A stretch of 64,000 nucleotides of DNA from Phaeobacter sp. G2 (GTDB taxonomy: Bacteria; Pseudomonadota; Alphaproteobacteria; Rhodobacterales; Rhodobacteraceae): contig CP104100.1 of the NCBI GenBank assembly GCA_025163595.1, forward strand, positions 558,001-622,000, in the 5' to 3' direction. The translations under genes and the position numbers were made by a program. Positions 1-8,253 of this stretch are shown here, one piece after another. Position 1 is the stretch's first letter, and the number at the start of each line of letters is the position of its first letter. The notes below the pieces were generated by a model. The model searched no databases, had not been told where the DNA came from, and was given only the letters and a program-made list of their open reading frames with translations.

Positions 1-8
1 CGCCTGTA

Positions 9-674
9 TTAGGGGGCCAGCATTCTGGTGTAGGCGATTTGGTAATGGGCTGCGGCTTCTAAATTCTGCACGGCTAAGGCTGAATGGATATTGGTGACAT
101 GGGCGTCAAGATTTTCACAAGCAGCACTGCACCATTCGGTGTCTTTTGCCAGACTGTGCAGCTGATGGCGCGTGGTTCGGCCGTAGTAGCTCTTGCCGCT
201 GTCCCGCAGGGCGGCGTTTTCGGTGATTTCTACAAAGGCATCAAATGCCTCCATATCAAGCTGTGCAAAGCCGACCATGTTTGGTTTTTCTTTCAACTCA
301 GCACAACGCTCATTCAAGGCTTCAAAGCGCAATGAGGCTGCGTCCAGTTCGGTCGTCGGATCAATTTCAACAATCGCGCGTTCCAGTGTGGCACGCACAA
401 CAAAGTTTTGCGCAAGTGAGGCGGCGTTCAGCGTCGTCACAAAGGTCCCAACACCCTGGCGCGATGTGATGAGCTCTTCGCGCTCTAACCAGGCCAAAAC
501 GCGACGCAAAGGCGTGCGGCTACAGGCGAATTCCTTTGCCAGATCCGTTTCCGACAGGCGCATTCCTGGTGGGTAGTGCAGGGTGCAAATGCGATGCCGA
601 AGAGTATCGTACATGATGCTCAATCGGTCTTGAACACCCTCGGCAGCCTCAAGTGCTTTGACCAGCTTATTCAT
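9..674 (-). CDS. GntR-family transcriptional regulator (FCD-like)
   Basis: An N-terminal winged helix of the GntR type is visible (MRLSETDLAKEF, then SRTPLRRVLAWLEREELI and GVGTF). A helical C-terminal half of the FCD ligand-binding kind follows (FVVRATLERAIVEIDP). The start at 674 is preferred because an AGAGGG stretch precedes that ATG. The longer reading frame would need a TTG and adds a proline-rich, unlikely extension. The gene lies 86 bp downstream of ectC on the same strand, so it may be co-transcribed with ectABC and could control ectoine synthesis or use. That role is inference. The ligand pocket is poorly conserved by eye, so the effector is unknown. Confidence 0.75.
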   Translation of the reverse strand: MNKLVKALEAAEGVQDRLSIMYDTLRHRICTLHYPPGMRLSETDLAKEFACSRTPLRRVLAWLEREELITSRQGVGTFVTTLNAASLAQNFVVRATLERAIVEIDPTTELDAASLRFEALNERCAELKEKPNMVGFAQLDMEAFDAFVEITENAALRDSGKSYYGRTTRHQLHSLAKDTEWCSAACENLDAHVTNIHSALAVQNLEAAAHYQIAYTRMLAP

Positions 675-760
675 GCCCAGCCCTCTGGCGATGGTTCGCC
701 TGTTGCCACGTGGCGGGGGCAGGGGGTGCAAAAAACACCCTCTGCCCCACTTGTGATAGG

Positions 761-1159
761 TTAGGCGGTTTCAAGCTCTAAGGCGTAGGATCCGTCTTCT
801 TGGTGCGTTTCATTACCGGTTACGGGCGGATTGAAACAGCAGGCCATAACCAGTTCTTCGTCAGCAACAAGCGTATGGCGGTCGTGTTTGTCCAAAGCAT
901 ACATAACGCCCGGGCGGATCATGTGGGTTTCACCTGTCGCAAGATCAGTGATCGATCCGGTTCCCTGCATGCAATAGACACTCTCAAAGTGGTTTTTGTA
1001 CTCAAAAGTGTGTTCGGACCCGGCCTCGAGAAAGGTGATATGGAACGAGAAGCCCATTTTGTCTTCTGCCAGAAGCATGCGCACGCTGCTCCATTTGGCA
1101 TCAGATACCACGCGATCACGTTCGCTTTTGACGATCTCGTTAAAATCCCGTACAATCAT
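761..1159 (-). CDS. ectC: L-ectoine synthase EctC
   Basis: This 132-residue single cupin domain closes N-gamma-acetyl-diaminobutyrate into the ectoine ring, the last step of ectoine synthesis in the cytoplasm. The start [10 protein letters not shown] is the standard EctC beginning. The cupin signature [13 protein letters not shown] and the run [11 protein letters not shown] are clear. Glu59, Tyr87 and His95 line up by eye with the iron ligands known for the family. The length matches the family norm of about 130 residues. It sits 4 bp after the ectB stop, so the two are probably translationally coupled. Confidence 0.96.
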   Translation of the reverse strand: MIVRDFNEIVKSERDRVVSDAKWSSVRMLLAEDKMGFSFHITFLEAGSEHTFEYKNHFESVYCMQGTGSITDLATGETHMIRPGVMYALDKHDRHTLVADEELVMACCFNPPVTGNETHQEDGSYALELETA

Positions 1160-1163
1160 GTAC

Positions 1164-2450
1164 TTACTCCGCTGCAAATTTATGGCCGCCGATCACATCC
1201 TGTGCGGCGTTGATGAGAATAGAAAGCCCGCGCTGAAGCATGCTGTCCGTCGTTGTCAGCGGTGCAAGGATCTTGACCACCTGATCTTCGGAGCCCGAGG
1301 TCTCAATAATGAGGCCCTGCTCAAATGCTCTGGCGCAGATTTTGCCGGCCAGATCGCCGCATCCCACGTCCACGCCTTGCATCATGCCACGGCCCTTCAG
1401 GCGCGCCTCTGGAACCATCGCCGCGAGGGATTGCAAGCCCTGGGAAATGATGTTGGAGCGCCGCAAAATATCCTGCTGCAAACTGTCGTCAGACCAAAAT
1501 TTCTCAATGGCAACAGTCGCAGTCACAAAGGCATGGGTATTGCCCCGAAAGGTCCCATTGTGCTCTGCCGGCCCCATGATGTCATGTTCTGGCTTCACCA
1601 GCACCAAACCCATCGGCAACCCAAAGCCGGAGATCGATTTGGCCAGGGTCACGATGTCGGGGCTAATGCCGGCTTCTTCAAAGGAAAAGAAGCTACCGGT
1701 GCGTCCACAGCCCGCCTGAATGTCATCGATGATCAACAGCGCGCCGGCCTCCTGCGCCAGCTCCGCTACCCGCTTTAACCAGCTTGTGCTGGCTGCATTC
1801 AGCCCGCCTTCACCTTGAACGGTTTCCAGCAAAATGGCGGCAGGCGCATCCATGCCTGAAGACCGATCCCTGAGCATGGCTTCGAGAAAATCTGTGGTGT
1901 CACAGGATTGACCTAAATACCCATCGTACGGCATCCGCGTCACATTGTTTAGCGTCACACCCGCGCCACCTCGATGGTAGCTGTTGCCGGTTGCGGCCAG
2001 GGCACCCTGGGTGACGCCGTGAAAGCCGTTGGTGAAGCAGATGACATTGCTGCGACCGGTGACCTTGCGGGCAATTTTCATCGCCGCTTCGACAGCATTT
2101 GCACCTGTCGGCCCGGTAAACATCACCCTGTGGTTCATGTCGCGTGGCTGCAGGATATGCTGCTCAAAAGTTTCCAGGAACCGGGCCTTCACAGCCGTGT
2201 GCATATCCAGGCCATGGGCCACACCGTCGGTGTCGATATGTGCGATCAGGGCTTGTTTCATATCCGGATCATTGTGTCCGTAGTTCAAAGATGAACATCC
2301 GGCGAGAAAGTCGATGTACCGCTTTCCGCTCTGGTCGATCATCTCAGCCCCTTTGGCAGAGGCAAAGACCGTATCAAACCCGCGACAATAGCTGCGGGCT
2401 TCAGATTCTCGACGCCCGAAAATGGCTTTGTTGGTAAGCTGTTTGGACAT
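1164..2450 (-). CDS. ectB: Diaminobutyrate--2-oxoglutarate transaminase EctB
   Basis: This 428-residue class III (fold type I) aminotransferase converts aspartate-beta-semialdehyde and glutamate to L-2,4-diaminobutyrate. Visible landmarks are the [13 protein letters not shown] cofactor loop near residue 113, [11 protein letters not shown] near 206, [13 protein letters not shown] near 240, and the PLP lysine Lys271 in LAKSISGFG. The ATG at 2450 begins [12 protein letters not shown], which is typical of EctB; the upstream in-frame stretch is not conserved-looking. It lies 66 bp after ectA and is the second gene of the ectABC operon. Confidence 0.96.
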   Translation of the reverse strand: MSKQLTNKAIFGRRESEARSYCRGFDTVFASAKGAEMIDQSGKRYIDFLAGCSSLNYGHNDPDMKQALIAHIDTDGVAHGLDMHTAVKARFLETFEQHILQPRDMNHRVMFTGPTGANAVEAAMKIARKVTGRSNVICFTNGFHGVTQGALAATGNSYHRGGAGVTLNNVTRMPYDGYLGQSCDTTDFLEAMLRDRSSGMDAPAAILLETVQGEGGLNAASTSWLKRVAELAQEAGALLIIDDIQAGCGRTGSFFSFEEAGISPDIVTLAKSISGFGLPMGLVLVKPEHDIMGPAEHNGTFRGNTHAFVTATVAIEKFWSDDSLQQDILRRSNIISQGLQSLAAMVPEARLKGRGMMQGVDVGCGDLAGKICARAFEQGLIIETSGSEDQVVKILAPLTTTDSMLQRGLSILINAAQDVIGGHKFAAE

Positions 2451-2516
2451 GGGGTTTCTTTCAGATTTAAGAGGGGGCAGGAAAAATTGGCTGGCAAAAA
2501 AGGGCATGCGCATTGC

Positions 2517-3047
2517 TCAGGCGGCAAGCGCCTGTTGCCGGGCCAAAGGAATGGTCACGAGGTTTTCAGTCTTGTGCCGTTCCTGAAAATGTAGCGCTTG
2601 GGTGTAGTAGGGCTGAATGTCCATCTGGCTGTCTTGAAAACTTGCGAACCTGCGGAACAATGACCAAGACGCGTTATTGTCAGCGGTGATGGTGGTTTGC
2701 AGGCGATTTACGTCCTCACACTGGCGGCGGCGCAGAATGGCTTGCAGCATCATCGAGCCCAAGCCGCGACCGCGCGCCTTTTCTGCCACTGCGACCTGCC
2801 AGACAAACAGTGTCTTAGGATCATTTGGCAAGACATAGGCTGATACCCAGCCGACCGTCTCGTGAGACAATTCCGCCAGGCAACAGGTGTCGGCAAAATG
2901 GTCGCTCTGCAAGAGGTTGCAGTACATGGAATTTTCATCAAGCGGCTTGCAGGCCTGGACCAGCTCCCAAACCTTGGCACCGTCTTCGGCTACGGGTTTG
3001 CGGACCGCGGGGAGGTCTATGCGCCGTGGGTCAATGGGATGTTGCAT
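2517..3047 (-). CDS. ectA: L-2,4-diaminobutyrate N-acetyltransferase EctA
   Basis: This 176-residue GNAT-fold enzyme acetylates diaminobutyrate with acetyl-CoA. The acetyl-CoA loop VAEKARGRGLGSMML is at about residues 87-101. Also present are the family-typical VWELVQACKPLDENSMY near residue 26 and TTITADNNASWSLFRRFA near 118. It is the first gene of the ectABC operon. The 218-bp region upstream, shared with a divergent MarR regulator, should hold its promoter. No ectoine-specific aspartokinase follows ectC, unlike in many ect operons. Confidence 0.95.
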   Translation of the reverse strand: MQHPIDPRRIDLPAVRKPVAEDGAKVWELVQACKPLDENSMYCNLLQSDHFADTCCLAELSHETVGWVSAYVLPNDPKTLFVWQVAVAEKARGRGLGSMMLQAILRRRQCEDVNRLQTTITADNNASWSLFRRFASFQDSQMDIQPYYTQALHFQERHKTENLVTIPLARQQALAA

Positions 3048-3149
3048 TCTGAACTTCTCCTATCGCTTTGGATGTCGAAGTATCAGGCGATGGCCAAAAC
3101 TTCAACTGTCAAAGTAAAATAGCTTGGGTTTTGGCAATAAATGGCAAAT

Positions 3150-3162
3150 ATATTCTCAATAT
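3150..3162. promoter_or_regulatory. Candidate operator dyad between ectA and the MarR gene
   Basis: A perfect dyad ATATT-CTC-AATAT lies in the AT-rich gap between ectA and the divergent MarR gene. MarR regulators of ect operons (EctR1, CosR) bind pseudopalindromes in this position. The match to a specific consensus was not tested. Confidence 0.35.
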
Positions 3163-3265
3163 GTCGCAAACAGGCCCTTATTTGCTTCATCTATAGAAGG
3201 GATTTGGGAATTGCATGCTGCTGGTCTAGGCTGTAAACTTTGATGCCTGAAGTACCGGAGATTTC

Positions 3266-3757
3266 ATGGACCGCACGGACCGCATTGACAGCAGCCTGAT
3301 CGCGCTTCGGCGCATCATTCGTACAACCGAGTTGTTTGGACGCGAAATTCGTCAAGCGACCGGCGTTACCCCCGCCCAGTTTAGAGTGCTTCAGATCATT
3401 TCTGAACATGGCTTTGCCACGGCAAAGGCAATCTCGCTTCGTATGCAGGTCTCGCAAGGCACGGTGACCTCACTCGTCGACAAGCTGGTTCGAGATGGGC
3501 TGGCCTTGCGTGAAAAATCCCGTGAAGACCGGCGGCAAATTCATATCACACTGACGGATGCAGGTCGTGAAACGCTTGCGGATGCGCCCGACCCATTGCA
3601 GCAGCGGTTTGTGCGTAAGTTCTCGGCGCTGAATGATTGGGAACAGGCCATGCTGGTTGCCAGCTTGGAACGGGTCGCCGCCATGTTGGACGCTGAAGAT
3701 CTGGACGCGTCTCCTGTTCTGGCGACGGGTGAGATTCGTCCCGCAGGCGCGCCGTGA
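3266..3757 (+). CDS. MarR-family regulator, probable ectoine operon regulator (CosR/EctR-like)
   Basis: This 163-residue protein has a MarR winged helix: dimerisation helices to about residue 30, HTH at ATAKAISLRMQVSQGTVTSL (about 51-70), and wing DGLALREKSREDRRQIHITLT with the conserved DRR. It is divergent from ectABC. EctR1 in methylotrophs and CosR in Vibrio are MarR repressors of ectABC placed just this way, so an osmotic-response role is likely but inferred. It ends before a strong bidirectional terminator. Confidence 0.8.
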   Translation: MDRTDRIDSSLIALRRIIRTTELFGREIRQATGVTPAQFRVLQIISEHGFATAKAISLRMQVSQGTVTSLVDKLVRDGLALREKSREDRRQIHITLTDAGRETLADAPDPLQQRFVRKFSALNDWEQAMLVASLERVAAMLDAEDLDASPVLATGEIRPAGAP

Positions 3758-3786
3758 ACCCATCAACAGATGTAGATCTGATTGCG

Positions 3787-3822
3787 AAATCCCCCACGCG
3801 GTGAAGGCCGCGCGGGGGATTT
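3787..3822. terminator. Bidirectional rho-independent terminator
   Basis: A 14-bp stem runs from AAATCCCCCACGCG to CGCGCGGGGGATTT with one mismatch and an 8-nt loop. It is flanked by A and T tracts suitable for termination in both directions. It lies between the convergent MarR gene and the DsrE-like gene. Confidence 0.85.
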
Positions 3823-3831
3823 GGGTGCCTA

Positions 3832-4131
3832 TCAGTAGGATGTGGTCCGCGCATTGGCGGCGACCATGGACTGCGGATTGGCGACGCCCACGCCCTCGAT
3901 CAGCACCGATTGGTCCGCGCCTTTACCCGGCAGGTAAATCGCGCAGACCTCAACGAGGTTGTTCGGGCCGGCCATGATTTTGCGTATCAAGCCTTGCGGG
4001 CTCATGTCGCGCGGTGGCTGCAGGGCGGTCGCGGTTACCGGAGCGTCCTGCAGCGCCATATCGGCGGCCGGGCCGCAGAGCATGATGTGCTGTGCGACGC
4101 CCTGCTTTGCGGCATTGGCGGCACTGGTCAC
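3832..4131 (-). CDS. DsrE/DsrF-like small protein
   Basis: This 99-residue protein starts at a GTG that overlaps the stop of the upstream TDT channel gene by 4 bp (GTGA), so it is translationally coupled to it. The stretches GVAQHIMLCGPAADMAL and NNLVEVCAIYLPGKGAD resemble the central strands and CGP loop of DsrE-type sulfur-relay proteins. The usual first strand and helix of that fold seem to be missing, so it is either short or starts further upstream inside the channel gene. Function is unknown; a thiol or sulfur-handling role is only suggested by Cys19 and Cys63. Confidence 0.5.
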   Translation of the reverse strand: MTSAANAAKQGVAQHIMLCGPAADMALQDAPVTATALQPPRDMSPQGLIRKIMAGPNNLVEVCAIYLPGKGADQSVLIEGVGVANPQSMVAANARTTSY

Positions 4132-5084
4132 TCCGGGCGGCAGATCTCGCCACGCATCATGGCGCGCAGGGTGGCAACGACCAGTGTCGCAATGATAAGG
4201 CAGAGGGCGATCAATGCGGTCTGCCCGGCCCAGAAATGCGCTTTGCTACCCGTCAGCGCAGCAAAGCGCAGTGTCGCAAGGGTCAGCGCTGCGACGGGAA
4301 AACTCAGCGCCCAGTGGGACAGGCCGAACGGCAAGCGGCGCAGCTTGCCCACTTGCGTCAGCGCAAGAGCGAGGAAAACCAGTGTCGCGCCATACAGGAA
4401 GCGGGCAAACCCATCCAGCACGCCGCCATTCAACTGCAGCCAGGCCAGGAAGCCCACGGCGGGCGGCGCGATCAGGATGGCCAGTGTTGGCACCATGCGC
4501 CCCGGCAACGGATCATGAAAAATCAGCCGGTTCATCACCAGCACCAGCAGCACGATCCAAAAGATCATCCCGGCAGAAAAGAATACCCAAGAGGTCTCGG
4601 GGAAACCAAGGCCGACCCCCGCGATCGGCGCCACCACGTTGCCCACAGCCGGAATGAACCACGCGGGCGAGATGTGGATGGTCTGAAACGCCCGGTGGCC
4701 AATCCAGTTCGACAGCACCGCCAGCGTCAGGCCGCCTTGGCCGCAGGCCCCCACCAGCCACACGGTGCTGGCCACCTCCGGCAGGGTCGGTGCCAGGGCC
4801 GTGGCAATCAGCAAGAGGGAAATGGAGAAGGCGGGAAAGAAGGCCAGTTTCACCGGATGCTGCCATTCAGCCGCGACCGCTTGTGGATGGCGTATGGCTT
4901 TCAGGGCATAGGTCGCGACAAGCGCCAAGAAAACCGCGATCGTCAGGGCCAAAGCGGTGAGGCTCGCGGCCTCCCAATTGGCGGCATGCAGCGCCGTGGT
5001 CAGGCCGGACAGCCCCATGACGGAGGCAAAGAACGGCACGGGAAAATGTACCAGCCGGGGTTCGGAACCAGTAGTTTCAGACAT
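4128..5084 (-). CDS. TDT/SLAC1-family (TehA-like) anion channel or transporter
   Basis: This 318-residue protein has about ten hydrophobic segments typical of the tellurite-resistance/dicarboxylate (TDT) family, which includes TehA and plant SLAC1. The N-terminal PVPFFASVMGLSGLTTAL, and later HISPAWFIPAVGNVVAP and HWALSFPVAALTLAT, are characteristic. The ATG at 5084 (MSETTGSEP) is preferred to an upstream alternative. It lies 105 bp beyond cydX on the same strand, separated by two hairpins, and overlaps the DsrE-like gene. The substrate cannot be read from sequence; export of small anions such as sulfite, nitrate or chloride is possible. Confidence 0.8.
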   Translation of the reverse strand: MSETTGSEPRLVHFPVPFFASVMGLSGLTTALHAANWEAASLTALALTIAVFLALVATYALKAIRHPQAVAAEWQHPVKLAFFPAFSISLLLIATALAPTLPEVASTVWLVGACGQGGLTLAVLSNWIGHRAFQTIHISPAWFIPAVGNVVAPIAGVGLGFPETSWVFFSAGMIFWIVLLVLVMNRLIFHDPLPGRMVPTLAILIAPPAVGFLAWLQLNGGVLDGFARFLYGATLVFLALALTQVGKLRRLPFGLSHWALSFPVAALTLATLRFAALTGSKAHFWAGQTALIALCLIIATLVVATLRAMMRGEICRPE

Positions 5085-5120
5085 GGGATGATCCGCGAAA
5101 TGAGGGGAAGATAACAGGGG

Positions 5121-5183
5121 CGGACCCGACACATGGGGCCGGGTCCGAGAGGGCCGGGGCAGAAAGGACGCAAAGCCCCGGCC
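5121..5183. terminator. Tandem hairpins after cydX
   Basis: Two perfect stems lie back to back: CGGACCCG/CGGGTCCG (5121-5128 with 5140-5147) and GGCCGGGGC/GCCCCGGCC (5152-5160 with 5175-5183). Neither is followed by a clear T-run on the minus strand, so they may stabilise the cydABX mRNA or terminate weakly before the TDT gene. Confidence 0.55.
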
Positions 5184-5189
5184 ATATTG

Positions 5190-5327
5190 TCAATGCTTGT
5201 GCTCTCCCACTGGGCAGTCACCTTCTTCGGCAAAGCAGGCATCGGTACGCAGTTCCAACCACATGGCGTTCAGAACGGCAAACAGGGCGGCAAGCGGCAG
5301 GCCAAGAAGCCAGGCAAAATACCACAT
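5190..5327 (-). CDS. cydX: Cytochrome bd oxidase small subunit CydX
   Basis: A 45-residue protein starting MWYFAWLLGLPLAALFAVLN, the CydX signature. It has one transmembrane helix followed by a short acidic/Cys tail (DACFAEEGDC). CydX binds CydA and is needed for stability of the bd-oxidase haems. AAGGAG sits 6 bp before the ATG, and the gene starts 11 bp after cydB. The tail with two cysteines and a final HKH is longer than the helix alone requires. Confidence 0.9.
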   Translation of the reverse strand: MWYFAWLLGLPLAALFAVLNAMWLELRTDACFAEEGDCPVGEHKH

Positions 5328-5338
5328 CGCGGTTCTCC

Positions 5339-6502
5339 TTAGTAAACAGTGTCGGTGTTATTGGTGACATCGGCTTCGGTGACCTTGCCCCACAGTACTT
5401 TGTAGACCCAGGCGGTGTAAGCAAGGATTAGCGGCATAAAGATCACCGCGCAGACCAGCATGATGAAGAGGGTCTGGTGCGAGCTTGAGGCGTCCCAGAC
5501 GGTGAGCGAGCTGTTCGGATCAACCGTCGACGGCAGGATGAAGGGAAACATCGTCAGCCCAACCGAGGCGATGATGCCGGTAATCGCCATCTTCGACCAC
5601 AGCAGGGTCGAGACCTCGTGTCCGGCCCGGAGCCCCCTGACCGCCAGCGCAATCCCGAGGAAGCCCATCATCGGGGCAACAATGATCCAGGGACGCGCCG
5701 CATAGGCGGCGAGCCACGATCCTTCCCGAATGACCTCGGAATAGAGCGGATTGGACGGGCCACTCGGCGCCACTTCGTTTGCCAGCGCAAAACCGTCAAT
5801 GCCGACGGCCAGCCACAGACCTGCCAGCGCATAGCCCCCGGCGGCGATCATCCCGGCAGTGCTGCCGATGCGGCGGGCGCGCTCGGCGATCACGCCTTCG
5901 GTCTTCAGCGTCAGCCAGGCCGCGCCGTGCATCAGCAGCATGGAGAAAGATACGATGCCCACCAGGATTGCGAAGGGGCGCAGCAGGCCAAGGAACTTAC
6001 CGTAGAAGCTGCCGTCATACATCGGCATCAGGTCTTCGGTCAGATAGAACGGAACACCCAGCAGGACGTTGCCAACCGCCACGCCAAACAACAGTGCGGG
6101 CACCGCGCCCCCGGCAAACAGTGCCCAATCCCAGCGCGCGCGCCAAGCGGCGCCTTCGCGCTTGGAGCGGTACTTGAACGCCACCGGGCGCACGATAAAG
6201 GCCGCCAAGACCACAAACATCGCCAGGTAGAAACCGCTGAAAGACACCGCATAGAGCGGTGGCCAAGCTGCAAAAATTGCACCGCCGCCGAGGATGAACC
6301 AGACTTGGTTGCCCTCCCAGACCGGGCCGACGGTGTTGATAACAACCCGGCGCTCCACATCGGTCTTGGCGACAAAGGGCAGCAGAGCGCCCACGCCCAT
6401 GTCGAACCCGTCCGTCAGGGCAAACCCGATCAGCAGCACGCCCAGCAGCGCCCACCAGATGACACGCAGTGTGTCGTAGTCGATCAGTTCATAAAGGATC
6501 AT
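5339..6502 (-). CDS. cydB: Cytochrome bd ubiquinol oxidase subunit II CydB
   Basis: This 387-residue membrane protein is structurally paired with CydA in the bd quinol oxidase, which reduces O2 at high affinity without pumping protons. The start MILYELIDYDTLRVIWWALLG and the motifs LTDGFDMGVGALLPF, TVGPVWEGNQVWFILGGGAIF and FPFILPSTVDPNSSLTVWDASSS are the family hallmarks. About eight to nine hydrophobic helices are visible. It follows cydA by 5 bp and precedes cydX. Confidence 0.97.
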   Translation of the reverse strand: MILYELIDYDTLRVIWWALLGVLLIGFALTDGFDMGVGALLPFVAKTDVERRVVINTVGPVWEGNQVWFILGGGAIFAAWPPLYAVSFSGFYLAMFVVLAAFIVRPVAFKYRSKREGAAWRARWDWALFAGGAVPALLFGVAVGNVLLGVPFYLTEDLMPMYDGSFYGKFLGLLRPFAILVGIVSFSMLLMHGAAWLTLKTEGVIAERARRIGSTAGMIAAGGYALAGLWLAVGIDGFALANEVAPSGPSNPLYSEVIREGSWLAAYAARPWIIVAPMMGFLGIALAVRGLRAGHEVSTLLWSKMAITGIIASVGLTMFPFILPSTVDPNSSLTVWDASSSHQTLFIMLVCAVIFMPLILAYTAWVYKVLWGKVTEADVTNNTDTVY

Positions 6503-6507
6503 GTCCG

Positions 6508-8121
6508 TTACTCCGCAGGGGTGGTAGACGCAGGGGACTCATTCGGGAACCCGCGCAGCCGCGCTTCGTGGCGGGCCTGCCATTGTTTGGTTTCTTCGAC
6601 GTCCTGGAACGGGCCTTTGCGGATGTATTTCACCATCAGCCTGATCTCGATCACAAAGAGCACCGTGTAGAAGAGGACAAAGCCCGCCAGTGTGATCAGT
6701 AGGTCGGCGATGGACAGGTGCGAGGCCGACATCGCTGTCGGCAGCACCCCGTCCACGGTCCAGGGCTGGCGGCCAAACTCGGCAACAAACCAGCCCAGCT
6801 CGGCTGCGATCCAAGGCGTCGGAATGATCGCCACGGCGGCATAAAGCGACCAGCGTGGGAACTGCATGTTCTTGAACGAGGCGCGGTAGAAAAAATAGGC
6901 CATCACCGCGATGAAGCTGAACCCAAGCCCGACCATCAGGCGGAAGGCCCAGAACAGCGGGAAGACGCCGGGCACGGTGTCTTCGGCGGCTTGTGCGATT
7001 TGCTCTTCGGTCGCGTCACGCGGATCTTCGACGTAACGCTTCAGCAGGAAGGCAAAGCCCAGATCATCAGAGTTCTGTTCGAAGACAAAGCGCGCCTCGG
7101 ACGGAACGTTGCCCCGGTTTTCGCGGATCGTCATCAGCGCGTCATAGGCAATGATACCGCGACGGATCTTGTCTTCGGCTTCGGCCACCAGATCATTGAT
7201 GCCGGGGATCTCTTGCGTCAGGCTTCGGGTCCCGATCAGGCCCATGGCCCAAGGAACATGGACCGCGTAATGGGTCTCGCGCGCCTCTTGGTCAGGTAGA
7301 CCGATGAGCGTGAAAGAGGCCGGTGCCGGCTCGGTTTCCCACATCGCCTCGATTGCTGCGAGCTTCATCTTTTGCGTATGGCTGGCGGAATAGCCAGACT
7401 CATCGCCCAGCACGACGACGGACAGCGCCGCCGCCAGGCCAAAAGACGAGGCCACAGCGATGGAACGCTGCGCCAGGTCTTTGTGCCGGTCCTGGATCAG
7501 GTACAGGGCTGAAACGCCCAACACAAAAACCGCAGCCGTTACATAGCCGGCCGAAACTGTATGAACGAACTTCGCCTGCGCCACCTGATTGAACACCACG
7601 TCGAAAAACGAGGTCATCTCCATCCGCATGGTGTCTGGGTTGAATTCCGCACCCACGGGGTTTTGCATCCAGCCGTTGGCGATCAAGATCCACAGGGCGG
7701 AAAAGTTGGACCCAATGGCCACCAGCCAAGCGACAACCATGTGTTGCACCTTGGACAGCTTGTCCCAGCCAAAGAAGAACAGCCCGACGAATGTTGCCTC
7801 CAAGAAGAAGGCCATAAGACCTTCGATCGCCAGCGGCGCGCCAAAGATGTCGCCAACATAGTGCGAATAATATGACCAGTTCATGCCAAACTGGAATTCC
7901 ATGGTGATGCCGGTTGCCACCCCAAGGACAAAGTTGATGCCAAACAGCGTGCCCCAAAACTTGGTCATCTGGCGCCAGATGGGGCGATTTGTCATGACGT
8001 AGACGGTCTCCATGATCGCGACGAGAATCGACAGACCCAGCGTCAGCGGCACGAAGAGAAAGTGATACATGGCCGTCATCGCAAATTGCAGGCGTGACAG
8101 CTCGACCAGTCCGATCTCCAT
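6508..8121 (-). CDS. cydA: Cytochrome bd ubiquinol oxidase subunit I CydA
   Basis: This 537-residue haem-binding subunit shows the haem b595 ligand candidate His20, the b558 ligands His187 and Met396, and acidic residues Glu100 and Glu108. The Q-loop has Lys253 and Glu258 in the KLAAIEAMWE motif, and GRQPW is at 450-454. Its length and the roughly 130-residue Q-loop insertion place it with the long-loop (CydA rather than CIO-type) enzymes. A near-perfect Fnr box lies 80 bp upstream, suggesting induction at low oxygen. It has its own promoter region after cydC. Confidence 0.97.
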   Translation of the reverse strand: MEIGLVELSRLQFAMTAMYHFLFVPLTLGLSILVAIMETVYVMTNRPIWRQMTKFWGTLFGINFVLGVATGITMEFQFGMNWSYYSHYVGDIFGAPLAIEGLMAFFLEATFVGLFFFGWDKLSKVQHMVVAWLVAIGSNFSALWILIANGWMQNPVGAEFNPDTMRMEMTSFFDVVFNQVAQAKFVHTVSAGYVTAAVFVLGVSALYLIQDRHKDLAQRSIAVASSFGLAAALSVVVLGDESGYSASHTQKMKLAAIEAMWETEPAPASFTLIGLPDQEARETHYAVHVPWAMGLIGTRSLTQEIPGINDLVAEAEDKIRRGIIAYDALMTIRENRGNVPSEARFVFEQNSDDLGFAFLLKRYVEDPRDATEEQIAQAAEDTVPGVFPLFWAFRLMVGLGFSFIAVMAYFFYRASFKNMQFPRWSLYAAVAIIPTPWIAAELGWFVAEFGRQPWTVDGVLPTAMSASHLSIADLLITLAGFVLFYTVLFVIEIRLMVKYIRKGPFQDVEETKQWQARHEARLRGFPNESPASTTPAE

Positions 8122-8200
8122 TAGCGTGGTTCCTTCGGTTGATAATTCACATCTGATTTGCGAATTTTAGACCTTAATATTCTCATTTTCATATATGAGT

Positions 8201-8214
8201 ATGATCTGGATCAA
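8201..8214. promoter_or_regulatory. Fnr/FnrL box upstream of cydA
   Basis: ATGAT-CTGG-ATCAA matches the Fnr consensus TTGAT-N4-ATCAA with one mismatch. On the coding strand it reads TTGATCCAGATCAT. It lies in the 132-bp gap between cydC and cydA, about 80 bp before the cydA ATG, a usual place for activation. Confidence 0.7.
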
Positions 8215-8253
8215 ATTCATATCGTAGATGCGGATTTTATTTGCCTCTTGGTG

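Noticed and set aside
4092..5114. A 340-codon plus-strand frame over the TDT gene
   Set aside because: Composition is typical of an antisense shadow, and the minus-strand protein has a clear membrane topology.
5618..6670. A 350-codon plus-strand frame over cydB/cydA
   Set aside because: Antisense shadow rich in Arg, His and Gln, without motifs; the minus-strand cyd genes are unambiguous.
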